DNA of 64,000 bases from Ceratorhiza oryzae-sativae (Eukaryota > Basidiomycota > Agaricomycetes > Cantharellales > Ceratobasidiaceae). The position numbers were made by a program, and so were the translations under genes. The notes beneath the pieces are model-generated. The model was not told where the DNA came from and made no database searches. It saw nothing but the letters and a program-made list of their open reading frames with translations. The stretch covers positions 372,001-436,000 of the forward strand of contig JARWMV010000250.1 in NCBI GenBank assembly GCA_030998015.1. The letters run 5' to 3'. Positions 12,222 through 22,931 of the stretch are shown one piece after another; positions within the stretch are counted from its first letter, which is position 1, and each line of letters starts with the position of its first letter.

Positions 12222-15200
12222 CGTCGCACATCGCTGGATGGAGGCTGCATGGTTCACAAGTGTGCATCATGTGCACCCAGCGCTTCAAATTCAGCCGCTG
12301 ACTCAGCACGTCTAACTCCCGGTAAATCGATTATTCTGCGATCGACGCCAGCACATCGTCCTGACTATTTGGGGTTCTGTGTCCCATATCGTTTTGCCGC
12401 TTTCGCTTCACGCAAAAGGGGCACCCGCGCCGAGCCTTCAACATGGCCTGACCTTTCAGCCCCCGAGACCAAACTAGCACGGAACTTCGGCTCCCGCCTG
12501 GAATTGCATCGGCCCGTGTTTCCATGGTTGAAATGGAGTGGGACGAATCAATCAAGATCATGTTGCAACTGCCAACTTTGACTTGCATGCCCCGAGACTC
12601 TGTCGTGAAATGGAGTGAACGAACCGAGGCTACATGCTGGAGGATTCTGTAATGAGAGTTACAAGGTAGGGTCGTATCAATGCTCGAATAACCATCCGTT
12701 AGATGACCATACCAAGCAAGCACCGTGGGATATTCAACAGGTCCATAGAAACCCGCGAGTAGCGTAACCCATGTGGCACGAACGAGAATCAATTCATCCA
12801 CACACGCCACCAACTTACCTGAACTAAATTGATAATGCAATCTCCCGGCCAGTAACTTGGTTGGGAGCTCAAAATACATACATAACCAATACAGTAGCTC
12901 GTTCCTTCCTTTCAGCCACCAATCGCTCCAACAGTGGTCAGCGGCTGTCAGCCAATTTGGCGTCTAAGTGGCTATATGCGTCAATCGAGTTCCGTGTTGC
13001 GGCGCTTTGGCCGGGTACACGAGACTCTGATATTACTTATCGAATGGCGGTTCACACTATCCATCACATGTGCCACGCCCGATCAACTATGCTGTGCATT
13101 TTCTGCCCATATTTCAACCCCCTGTGATCGTGATCATCAATTTAATCCGTTCAATAAATTCGCCATACGCGTACTCGTGACAAGAATCTTGCATTGCCAT
13201 ATCGTTCTATTCCTCCAGTGGCCATGGTCTTCCTTGGCACATCGTCGATTCCGACCCCCCCCTGCAACCCACGAACAAGGTCCTCTACCACCCACACCGA
13301 AGATTAGGAGTCGAGTGCTGTCGTGCTCGAGGATTGACTCATAGCTATATTGTACTAGCCGAAATGAGAGCTCTGCTGGCTTGTGTCGATTGCCGACTCC
13401 TGGAGGCGGCGAAATCGATCGTGTGAACTCATGGTTTTCAGAGTAAAGTGAGTTCCGTTCACGGTTGAGAAGCATCCACGTCTTTCGCTTTTTACGAAAA
13501 CCTTGAAATCGGGGAGAGCTGGGATACGAAGAAAGATCATGGTGTTTGGGGGGGTAAACCAAAGTGACGTGATTTGTATCCTGTGGTGACACTTGAACGC
13601 ACCCAGATCAAAACATGATGCGAATGATGCCCGTTTGTAGTTAGTGCGTTCGTCATGGTGGTAGAGGAACAGGTCCCCAACGCGGCTGTTTGGACGAGCT
13701 TCCTGGATCAAACATCATTACGCGTTATGACCTATCTTATTGCCAATAATCGTCGAGGTTCTCCCAAAGTTCACATTCGAGGATATTTACATGAAAATGT
13801 GAACAGTCTCCATGGTATCATAAAATACTAGTTTCCAGGGGCGGGGCAGATTTAGGGTCAGCCATATCACCAGGAGCCCAAAGTGATGGGCAAAATCATG
13901 GCCAGCAACGAGACTCCACGGGCAAAAGAGTATTACGACGTGCTCCACATCGCCCGTCCAACTTTTTAAAATAGAGACATGGATTAAAATACAGCCATAA
14001 TCTCGAAATCCGCCCACCCACGCTCTCCCAAAATTCGGGATGGTGTGAGCATATGGAGCGTTAGTTATGAAGCTAGAACCTATTACAAAACATGCTTGAC
14101 CGCTTGAGCCATCCCAAACAGGCTGTCCCTTGAACATTGGAGAGCTCCAAATCCCGGGCTGCTTGCTCAAGCTGAACAATGCGTCATTTTCGGAAGCTTC
14201 AACTAGCCGGAGGATCACATCGGGCTTTGGATGTTTTATGCGCAGGGATGTCAGAGCGACTGAGTGCGACTGATAAATGGAGTAGGACTTCAACCGTTCC
14301 GGGGCGATCGGTGCACGCAATTGCAGTTCACTGCCACTTAGATCGGAGCGATCCGATCAGGTACGGAGAAGAAAGAGATATTATCACGGGTGGTCATTGG
14401 GTAATCGCCCTGGTTTATCGTTCAGCTGAGTTGGAGTGCGAGATCTGACCCGTGAAGGCCGTGCGGGTGTCCTCTTTGACTAGGTCGTATATTAGCCTAC
14501 ATCGAGACACCGAGCAATAAATTCTCTCGAGGTTGTGGAAAGAGATCATTGAACTGTACGTCGATCATCACTGATGAAGCGAGCGATGCCTACAATGCAT
14601 TTCGTTTTAGTCTGAACCGGCCCCTTTAAACACTTTACCACCAGTCATTTAGCCCAGTGTGAGCTTGCGAGAACATTATGTGAGAATATATAATTCTCTA
14701 TGACTCCAAAATGATGACACTCCAAGATAGGCTTGCATATGAGCTCGGCTGGTGTCTTAGTTTCCTGGGAGCAAACGTCGAGAAGATACCTCGCCGGTAT
14801 ATCTAGACATCACATATCATATCCTAGATTCCTTCCCTCAAGGCACAACGCCATTTCTCTTACTATTTGTTCACCTTCGATTGAGATCGCCCTGGCTCAA
14901 TCCTGCGAAGTGATGCCAAGGCTCGATTCAATCTCCATCTCTCAACGTGCTTTCGATACATTTTCTTCTTAAACGGTCCCTGATATGCAAGTTAACTCCC
15001 TTCTCCACCACCAATACATCCATCTTCTGATGCAATTGTTGGCGCAGTGCGCGATGGGAATCATAAAACCGAGCTTGTTCGGCTCTAGATGATATCTCAG
15101 TTAGTTCCGTCAAACGGGCCGCCTGTTACTAAACACAGCATATACAACTCTGACAGCTTATACCACATAATTTGGAGAGCGTGATGAAATAGTAACCGAT

Positions 15201-15349
15201 AGGACTACATACCATGTGTTATTCTCCGTCAGTCGACCCCTTGCGTGGGATCTCACTTTCTCAAAACACTTATAAGCGTCTCTCTGATTTGCTTATTCGA
15301 CCATCGTCCTTTCAGCTCAATAATGTATTTATTCTCCCTCAAAGGCTTC
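12222..15349. other. Long stretch without a convincing gene
   Basis: Open frames of 118-182 codons occur on the minus strand (12331-12879, 13137-13592, 13787-14320), but none has a recognised motif, a clear ATG plus splice structure, or homology I can name. The 13787-14320 frame (containing GYSSFITNAPY-like and GRAWVGGFRDYG-type composition) looks the most protein-like and could be an exon or a relic. GC content falls relative to the gene upstream. Confidence 0.4.
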
Positions 15350-16163
15350 ATGCGCGTCGTAGGGATTTTGATCGCCACTACCGTAGTAGTAAACGCACAG
15401 GCCTCGTCAGTCTGTGTTGGACGATCCGCATAGAACTATTACTCATTCCACTCACCTTATGCAGCTCAAACAGTAGCCATAGTCAACCTACTCAGCGTAT
15501 ACCAGCCGTTAATCCGCCGCCCGGAACCGATGCCCTAGCGGACAGTATTCGGGCACAACAAAACGGAACACTACGTGCCCTCGACATGGCCCTCTTGAAC
15601 TCTCCTGCGTAAGTTGATTCTATATATCATCTCATAACATGGGTTATACTGGGTTTCTTATGGGTATCTAGCTTCACGACTGGCTGGAACGCGTTGTTCA
15701 GGCAGGTTCGGTATAACAGTACGGTTCCTGGGGACGTTCGTGAACTCTCGGTATGGATTGAGTACAGTATACTGGATGTAAACACCAACTCTTATCTTAG
15801 ATCCTGCGCGTAGCCGCCATCAACGGCGCCGCCTACCAATGGGGGCAGCATGAATCCGTCGGAAGATCTGAAGGCCTAACCTCTGCTCAGCTCAAACTCA
15901 TTCGTGACCCGGCGTTCTCTCCGTGGGGTGTTAACTCGGTGTTCAACCCTAGGCAACTCGCGGCGCTCAAGTTGGCGGACCAATCCACGAAACAATCGCA
16001 TGTGTCCGACGAAGTGTGGGCGGAAGTGAAGAAACAATTCAGCACGGCGCAAACTCAGACGGAGCTGGTCCTTACTATATCTTCTTACAATCTGGTTTCA
16101 AGGTTCTTGTTGGCTGTGAGCGTGGATGGCGTAGCGGAGATGCAGGTCCCCTATCCTGCATAA
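15350..16163 (+). CDS. Secreted carboxymuconolactone decarboxylase / AhpD-like protein
   Basis: Four exons are supported: 15350-15409, 15496-15608, 15672-15750 and 15801-16163. The first encodes a signal-peptide-like N-terminus (MRVVGILIATTVVVNAQASS). The mature part is an all-helical CMD/AhpD-like domain: GWNALFRQVRYNSTVPGDVRE, ILRVAAINGAAYQWGQHESV, then LADQSTKQSHVSDEVW and TISSYNLVSRFLLAV, in the order normal for fungal members. The CxxC pair of peroxidase-type AhpD proteins is absent; the equivalent site reads NGAAYQWGQH, so peroxidase chemistry is unlikely. The first intron's acceptor is less certain than the others. Role unknown; secretion is inferred from the leader alone. Confidence 0.75.
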
Positions 16164-16283
16164 TTGTGTTTCCCTGATCTATCAGGCCCGAAATTTTGAG
16201 AAGAGAATTAATCAAACCCATAATGTATGGATATTCGATATCAAGTTTTATTCGTTCGCGAACTTATGTCAGTTTGTGGGGCA

Positions 16284-16452
16284 CTCGGCCAAAAGCCAAT
16301 TTGCTGGTTAGGGCTAGTTATAACCCTGGTTCTACTTAACCGGAATTTACGCCCGGGTAGTTTAGATTAGCACGCGCTGGCTGGTGTTCATTCTGCTTAG
16401 ATAAAACCGGCGCTCTCGCTGGCCCTTAGTAGCGAATTGGATTTTGGCAGAG
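16284..16452. mobile_element. MITE copy 1, 169 bp with about 31-bp terminal inverted repeats
   Basis: The left end reads CTCGGCCAAAAGCCAATTTG and the right end, reverse-complemented, CTCTGCCAAAATCCAATTCG; both arms continue imperfectly to AGGGC. No coding capacity. A second copy lies at 24259-25103, interrupted by a 671-bp insertion. No clear target-site duplication was found. Confidence 0.75.
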
Positions 16453-16799
16453 GAGGCGAATACCGTTGGGCAAATTCAGGATGCACTGGGCAGTATCTAA
16501 GCAATAAGCAGAAATCATTTGCATCTGTTGGAAAGCCAAGGTACCATCTTAAGAGGTCATATCATGCAGTGCTAAAATAGAATCATACAAATAGAATCTG
16601 TCTATATTGCCACTTGGACGAAAACCAATTTGTTAGTTAGAGCACATGAGAGGGCTGTGTCTGGCTAAACTAAACAAGCACTGGTAGCATCTAATCCAGT
16701 CTAGTGAGAGCTTGCTCAGCTTAGGTAGAACCAGGGCTTTGATCAGCAAATTGGCTTTTAGCTGGCACACATCAGCACATATCAGCATATTTGGTGGTA

Positions 16800-16898
16800 G
16801 GCATGTTGTGCCTGAATTGCCAGCACCAAATGGATTAGTGCTGGCATTAGTGGCCAGAACTAATCCATTTAGTGCTGGCAGTTCTGGCATGATATCTC
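16800..16898. mobile_element. Small TA-flanked MITE (99 bp)
   Basis: A compact palindrome flanked by TA (16798-16799 and 16899-16900). Arms of about 40 bp (for example TTGCCAGCACCAAATGGATT and its near complement) surround a short loop. Its ends (TAGAGATATCATGCCAGAA on the complementary strand) resemble those of the MITE at 19118-19256, so the two appear to be one family. Confidence 0.7.
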
Positions 16899-17155
16899 TA
16901 CTTGGTGGCATACCAGTATTGTAAGCCCCACTAACTCAACCAAAGGCCAAGAATCTAACTGGCACAAACCAGAGGCCCAGCATCTAAGTATGCTTTTAGT
17001 TCTCATTAGATCCTAGTAGTGCCAGTAGCCTGCACTACTTGGGACCTAGTGACTGCTAAAAAGCATAGTTAGACATGTGGCACTACTTTGAGCCAGCTAG
17101 ATTTTCTGCTTTTGCCTGAGAAGATAACACAATTTTATGAGGTTATGTTATGGGT

Positions 17156-17266
17156 CAGGGTACACTTGAATATCTAGAGCTTAAGAAAATGTAGATATGT
17201 TAGTATACACTAATCATACTCAATACTTCTTAGACTAGAGTAAGAAGGCTCAAAGTAGTTGCAATG
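17156..17266. repeat. Outer inverted repeat, left arm (111 bp)
   Basis: This segment, starting CAGGGTACACTTGAATATC and ending GTAGTTGCAATG, is the near-perfect reverse complement of 22821-22931. The pair brackets the LTR-like repeats and the Helitron remnant. Similarity fades over about ten more bases outside. Confidence 0.85.
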
Positions 17267-17579
17267 CAATCAAGTAACACTCAAGGTAGTCTTAATCTTT
17301 CACAGTGTAAACTGACTAATTTATAGGTATAAAGAGCAAGACTACTATGGTCAGGTTCCCTTAGATATCTTAAATGTAGTTCAGCCCTAGTCACTTGGAC
17401 TAACTGATACTAATCTTAATACTAGACTTAAGCAATAGCTTATAGGATAGATGGTGGGCTGCCTAATGTGTGTACTTCCTCAGCTACAGGTACTTAGATT
17501 TCCTCTAATAGCTGGTACTTAATGTCATGCTCAATCAGGCAATATTGTATCCTTATATATCTCTGTATATAAGATACAA

Positions 17580-18449
17580 TGAATCAGACAGTATATAACT
17601 AATATGGTACTTTATTCCTCAGTACTAGTTATATAAGAAATCACACACAGACAAGAGAAATAGAAAGAGAAAAGAAACCAATAACTGGTCTGGGTTGAGT
17701 AGAGGAGGGTGGTCTGGAAGGGCCTCAGAGGAGGTCCTTTTATACCCTGAGGAGGGCATTCCAGAGCCAAATAGATACATGCATGCCAGTGCAATCATCA
17801 AAAGAGGGTACTGCTATACTTGGGGTACACCCTAGCCCAGTATAGGATATGAGAGTAAAGACAGGGTGTGGATCAAAGGCATTGATGCATCTGAGACCTG
17901 CTATTGGCTTGTAGATCATATTATCATAGTATATACAGGTAATGAATGGAGGCTACATCTCAGTGAGTCATAAAGTGAGTCAGAGAAGCTTCTGGATCAA
18001 TTTGGAAGGCTCTCCTGACTCACTGGAGTCATTAGATCTTGATTGATGGTCCAGTAAGATTCTAATGATCTTCAGGCCATTCTGGCACAAGGATCTGGTG
18101 GATCGCGATGATCTTCGGGCAGCAGATACTGCCAAAGATTAGCTATCGATAGAGCATAAGATAGCTTTGATAGCATAAGCGGTTGCCGAGATATGAGCGG
18201 CGCAATGTTGTAATCAATATCTCCTGATAAGAGGAAATATTGCAACCTCTATATCTCTCTGAGTTCTTAAGATAAAATCACAATAAAATATGCATTGGAA
18301 AGAGGAGATTTTGTACTATTTAATGGAACACAAATAGTACAAATTCAGATGCATACAAATTCATTTATTTTCAAGAAAATTACAGAGGCATCACTTGAGG
18401 TTGGCAAAGCAGACTAAAATAATAGAAAAATGTTAGTGATCCATAACAG
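17580..18449 (-). repeat. LTR-like direct repeat, copy A
   Basis: About 870 bp, directly repeated at 21947-22820. Read on the minus strand it begins TGTTATGGATCACTAAC and contains a TATA box (GGTATAAAAGGACC, plus positions about 17736-17747) followed by a pyrimidine-rich transcribed-looking stretch and an AATAAA signal, the arrangement of a retroelement LTR. The two copies agree closely from about 17633 rightwards; the left 50 bp are diverged. Copy A retains several CpGs that copy B has lost. No reverse transcriptase or integrase lies between the copies. Confidence 0.65.
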
Positions 18450-18505
18450 AGACACATAGCAGTATGGCATGCTTGGTCTGTCTCATAGGTCACATTGTTG
18501 TATGT

Positions 18506-21273
18506 TCAAAGGTCCTCATATGATGTTGGCCCTTTCCTAGCAGTGAGAAGTAGTTGAAGATAGAACTTGGGCCTGTGAGTTGGACTGACATAAGCCATGC
18601 ACCCAATAGCACCACCAATCCTCAAAGCATTGACACCATCCTGCTGGCCAGCACATAATCTATGTAACTTCCATACACAGTCCTTTTTGTCCCAAGAGAA
18701 TTTTGAGGGTATCTCTTGGTAAACCATATTCTTGGTTATTTCTTTGACAATCCCAATAGCTTCATGGTTAAGTTTGAAGTATGCAGTGAGCTTGGTGTCT
18801 TTTGGATTGGCAACAACATCTGCAACCATTTGGTCCCCCTGGAATGCAATGGTCTGCTGACCCTCAAGATGTACTTGAAGCCAATAGACATTGGGATATT
18901 CACGGTGAAGAGAGAATCAGAAAACGTGCCAGAATGAGGGGCATCCAGCAACCCAGCATGCATCAAGGTAAACCCAGATTTCATCCACAGGTGCCTGGTG
19001 GTTTTCTTGCCCTCCTGGCTGAATAATTTCAACTGATACATGATCCTGACCCTTGAAGATATACTTGAATACATATTTGACTGTACAGACTCCTGTGCAA
19101 GTTTCCATGTTGATGTAGAGATGTTGTGCCAGAATTCCTGCATTCTGGCATCAAGGGTAACTCTATTCTATCAGCTGACCAATCAGCACTTCTGAGCTGC
19201 TTCTGCAATTGAGTTACCCTTGATGCCAGAATGCAGGAATTCTGGCACAACATCTCTAGCAGGTTGTTGCCCATCAAATAGCTCATTTTGAATCTCAGGC
19301 CATTTGGGATTAGCAGTCATGGTAACAAAGAACTGAGGGGGTCCAAGGTATCTGACAATGGCCATTGCATCATGGTATGATTCTGCCATCTGTCATGCAC
19401 CACCATAGAATGTGGATGGCAAGATGGTGCCTACATTTGCACCAACCTCAAACTGATCTGCATTCAGAGCATCCACCAAGCCTTGGTGGAGGTCTGCCCT
19501 GATTGTTGGTTGATTGTTCTGGAACCAAATTAGTCTACTCTGGTCAACATTGCCATAGGCATCAACAGATATCTGCTGAAGAGGTGTTGGGATTGAAAGA
19601 TTGCACCAAAATGTTCATCAGCCTGAGGAACTGGGTCAGTGGATTTGAGCTTTTCCCAGTGGTGAAACAGATAGGCATAGTAGTCAAGCTCAGAGACAGT
19701 ATTTCCACAGCCATGGTGTTGAGGTGCATCAACTTGAGCATCAGAATCAGAATCATTATGGTTTCTTTGTCCACCATATCCAGGAACCCACTGCACCCCT
19801 TGAAGTGGGATATTCCATTGAAACCCATGTTCACCAAATGGAAACAAAAGGGGATAGGCCAAGGTCATATATGCAGGGTTCCAAGAGTCAATTCACTGCA
19901 TTGTCCCATCATGACAGTAAACCATTATGTCACACTGCCAGTCAATGCCTTCACCTGGAAATATGAGTGCTAGCTCATCACTGGTAGGCATATTATATCT
20001 TCATGGGTCCAGAGTATGCCCTTGATGAATAACAACATGGTGTTGTGGGATTGGCTGATTGCCTGTCATTTCCCAAATTTGTTTGAAGAGAGCAGCATAG
20101 TGGTGGTGTGTATGGATAATGCCTGTAAGCTCTTGCATCAATCCTTGATCATGCAGCATTGGCAAGGTGGTTTGAGCATTGCACAGCAGCCTCCTCAAGG
20201 GAATCATAGATATAGAGCTGTGCATAGCTTGGCGTTTGGCCATTTGGTGCCTCCAGATTGCCAGTTGAATGATATATTTCTCCACCAAGTTTAAAGATGT
20301 ATGGTCCAGCACCTGGGAGCTGCTCTGCAACTTTCCCCCCAAGTGATGCAAAAGCAAGTGCAGAGTTGAAGCTCTGAATGTTATCAAAAAATTTTGTGAC
20401 TTTGGATGTGTGCCAACCCAAAGCTGATAGAGTTCAAGTGGGGGATGTTTTGGAAGGGCCAGTCTGACTTTGCCCTCACAACAGCATGTACCAAATACTG
20501 GCTGGTTCACATGTGATTTTGAAAGCTTCTCTGCTTCCCAGTGAAGTGCACTGCAGAGGGCAAGGAATATCCATCCCACCTAAGTTATGTCTGCCCTGCA
20601 CTTCTAATTGTGCAACTATATCATGGTGCTTGTGCCTTGCATCCAAATGTGCTTCAGCTGCCTCCTCTAATTGTTCAGGTGGAAGCACTGGCTCATCCTA
20701 TAACCACCCAAACAATAGGTTTAGATTCTTAGATTAAAATTTTTCAAAGACTGACACCTACATCCTCCAACTCCTGATGGTTTTGGAGTTCATTTTGACC
20801 CTCATGGTTAGGTCCCTGTCCTTGTTGTTGTGGTGGTGATTGTTGTTGCTGTGGTTCCTGTAAATATTTTAGATTAACCTTTTTAATGTATTCCTAATTT
20901 TAATGTCACTCACTTGAGCAATGGGTAAGTTGTTTTGGGCCTCATGTTCATGTGCATGCCTTGCCTGCTGAGCCCTCTGCCTATTGCTTAGAACAGGCTG
21001 CTGGTTGCTTGGTCCCACTAAAGGAGCAATCAGTTGTGCAGCCAGTGCCCACTCTCTCTCCTCCCTCTCATGTGCTTGTCTCCTCTGTTGTGCTAATTGA
21101 CAGGCATTCAGCACTGGTTCATTGCTTGGCCCTGCAGCTGGTACTACAGGTGGCACATTCTGTGGTATTCTTCTGGCATCTGGACTGATTTGTTGGTGCT
21201 CAAGGTGATCTGCCTCTTGTGCCTGGGCTCTTGTTCTCTCAGGTGTGGTAGGATCAGGCCTAGAAATAAGCAT
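18506..21273 (-). pseudogene. Helitron Rep/helicase remnant, HUH region and helicase missing
   Basis: Helitrons are rolling-circle transposons whose protein joins an HUH nuclease (Rep) to a Pif1-type helicase. On the minus strand, in scattered frames, the N-terminal Helitron protein is readable in order: a Gln/Arg-rich head (21273-20870), CSALHWEAEKL and SFNSALAFASLGG with GPYIFKLGGEIYH (20580-20230), TLAYPLLFPFGEHGFQ and LDYYAYLFHHWE (19870-19640), SYHDAMAIVRYLG plus ANPKWPEIQNELFDGQQ (19385-19270). After a 139-bp MITE follow TVKYVFKYIFKG, EIPSKFSWD and LLLTARKGPTSYEDL, ending at 18506. About 200 residues holding the HUH nuclease and its nearby motifs are absent at the MITE site, and the Pif1 helicase is not present at all. 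Multiple frameshifts and stops. It cannot be autonomous. Confidence 0.85.
19118..19256. mobile_element. TA-flanked MITE (139 bp) inside the Helitron remnant
   Basis: Perfect 48-bp inverted repeats including the flanking TA (19116-19163 and 19211-19258) surround a 47-bp centre. The ends begin GAGATGTTGTGCCAGAATTC. A TA duplication on both sides fits a Tc1/mariner or Stowaway-type insertion. It sits precisely where the HUH segment of the Helitron protein is missing. Confidence 0.85.
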
Positions 21274-21946
21274 TGGTATTATTATTAAACTTTGCTCTTC
21301 ATTTTCAATTTACCCACATAATGTAGCAGTGTGATAATCACTGGGTTTTGGCAGTGAGGTGAGCTAATTTTAGCTTTATCTGTACCAAATTTCATTCCTT
21401 CATGAGTTTAATTCTTTCTCCCATCTAGCACTCACAGCTCTAATAGAATGTTCCAACAGTGTAGGGGTGTGCTTTTATTTTGTGTCTCTGATTTCTTCTT
21501 CTCCCCTGTGGTAGGGACCCCGATTTTTTGGCACCAAACCACTGGCAAAAACACCTCTGTGACTTGCTATTACAAAATTTTGTAATCAGTTGTAATCAGT
21601 TGTAATCAAAAATCGATTTTGCATTAGGGGGGAGCCTCCTAGAGCTGCCGCATCGACTGCTATCCATTCGGGCCTCTAATAGGAGTTGTTTGGGATGTGA
21701 AGGTGAGTTGATAGAACTTTTGTTTGTACGATTTGGTTGAGTATTTGCTGAGTTCACATTTCTGTGTGCCCAAGGTAGCATGCCAAGGGCTGTGAAGCTG
21801 ATTTTAAGGGAGAAACATTGATCTAATGTTAAATAATGTATTTTTTCTTTTTAATGATTGTATATATATGTATCTAAAGAGCATAACCCACAGGCTAGGC
21901 TTGTTTCACATCCAGTGGGGGGGGGGCATAACCATTTCAGCACTTA

Positions 21947-22820
21947 TGTTTATCAGACCCAGATTGTCTTGATGACTAATCACCTGTTGTCCAATTAGTA
22001 GTAGATAAGAAATCACACAGACAAGAGAAATAGAAAGAGAAAAGAAACCAATAACTGGTCAGGGATGAGTAAGAGTGGGGTGGTCTGGAAGGGCCTCAGA
22101 GAAGGTCCTTTTATACCCTGAGGAGGGCATTCCAGAGTCAAATAGGTGCATGCATGTCAGTGCAATCATCAAAAGAGGGTACTGCTATACTTATGGTACA
22201 CCCTAGCCCAGTATTGGATAAAAGAGTAAAGACAGGGTGTGGATCAAAGGCATTGATGCATCTGAGACCTGCTATTGGCTTGTAGATCATATTATCATAG
22301 TATATACATGTAATGAATGGAGGCTACATCTCAGTGAGTCATAAAGTGAGTCAGAGAAGCTTCTGGATCAATTTGGAAGGCTCTCCTGACTCACTGGAGT
22401 CATTAGATCTTGATTGATGGTCCAGTAAGATTCTAATGATCTTTGGACCATTCCAGTGCAAGGATCTGGTGGATTGCAACAATCTTTGGGCAGCAGATAC
22501 TGCCAAAGATTAGCTATCAATAGAGCATAAGGTTGCTTTGATAGTATAAGTAGTTGCCAAGATATGAGCAGTGTGATCTTGCAATCAATATCTCTTGACA
22601 AGAGGAAATATCACAACCTCTGTATCTCTCTGAGATCTTATCATAAAATTTTAATAAAATATGTGTTGGAGAGCAGGAAATTTGTACTATTTAATGGAAC
22701 ACAAGATAGTACAATTGAGGTGCATACAAATTCAAGTAAGTCACAATTTAATTACAGAGGCATCAATTGAGGTTGGCAGAGCAGACTAAAATAATAGAAA
22801 ATGTTAGTAATCCATAACAG
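21947..22820 (-). repeat. LTR-like direct repeat, copy B
   Basis: Copy of 17580-18449 in the same orientation, with the same TATAAAA box (about 22108-22118, minus strand). Relative to copy A many CG dinucleotides read TG or CA, for example around 22465-22570. Its right end abuts the inverted repeat at 22821. If the pair is a retroelement, this is its 5-prime LTR on the minus strand. I found no matching target-site duplication outside the pair. Confidence 0.65.
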
Positions 22821-22931
22821 CATTGCAACTACTTTGAGCCTTCTTACTCTAGTCTAAGAAGTATTGAGTACAATTAGTGTATACTAATATATCTACATTT
22901 GCTTAAGCTCTAGATATTCAAGTGTACCCTG
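22821..22931. repeat. Outer inverted repeat, right arm (111 bp)
   Basis: Reverse complement of 17156-17266 with few mismatches, directly abutting the end of LTR-like copy B. Confidence 0.85.

Noticed and set aside
12331..12879. 182-codon minus-strand frame as a gene
   Set aside because: No recognisable motif, no splice extension, and composition near random; kept only as part of the no-gene interval.
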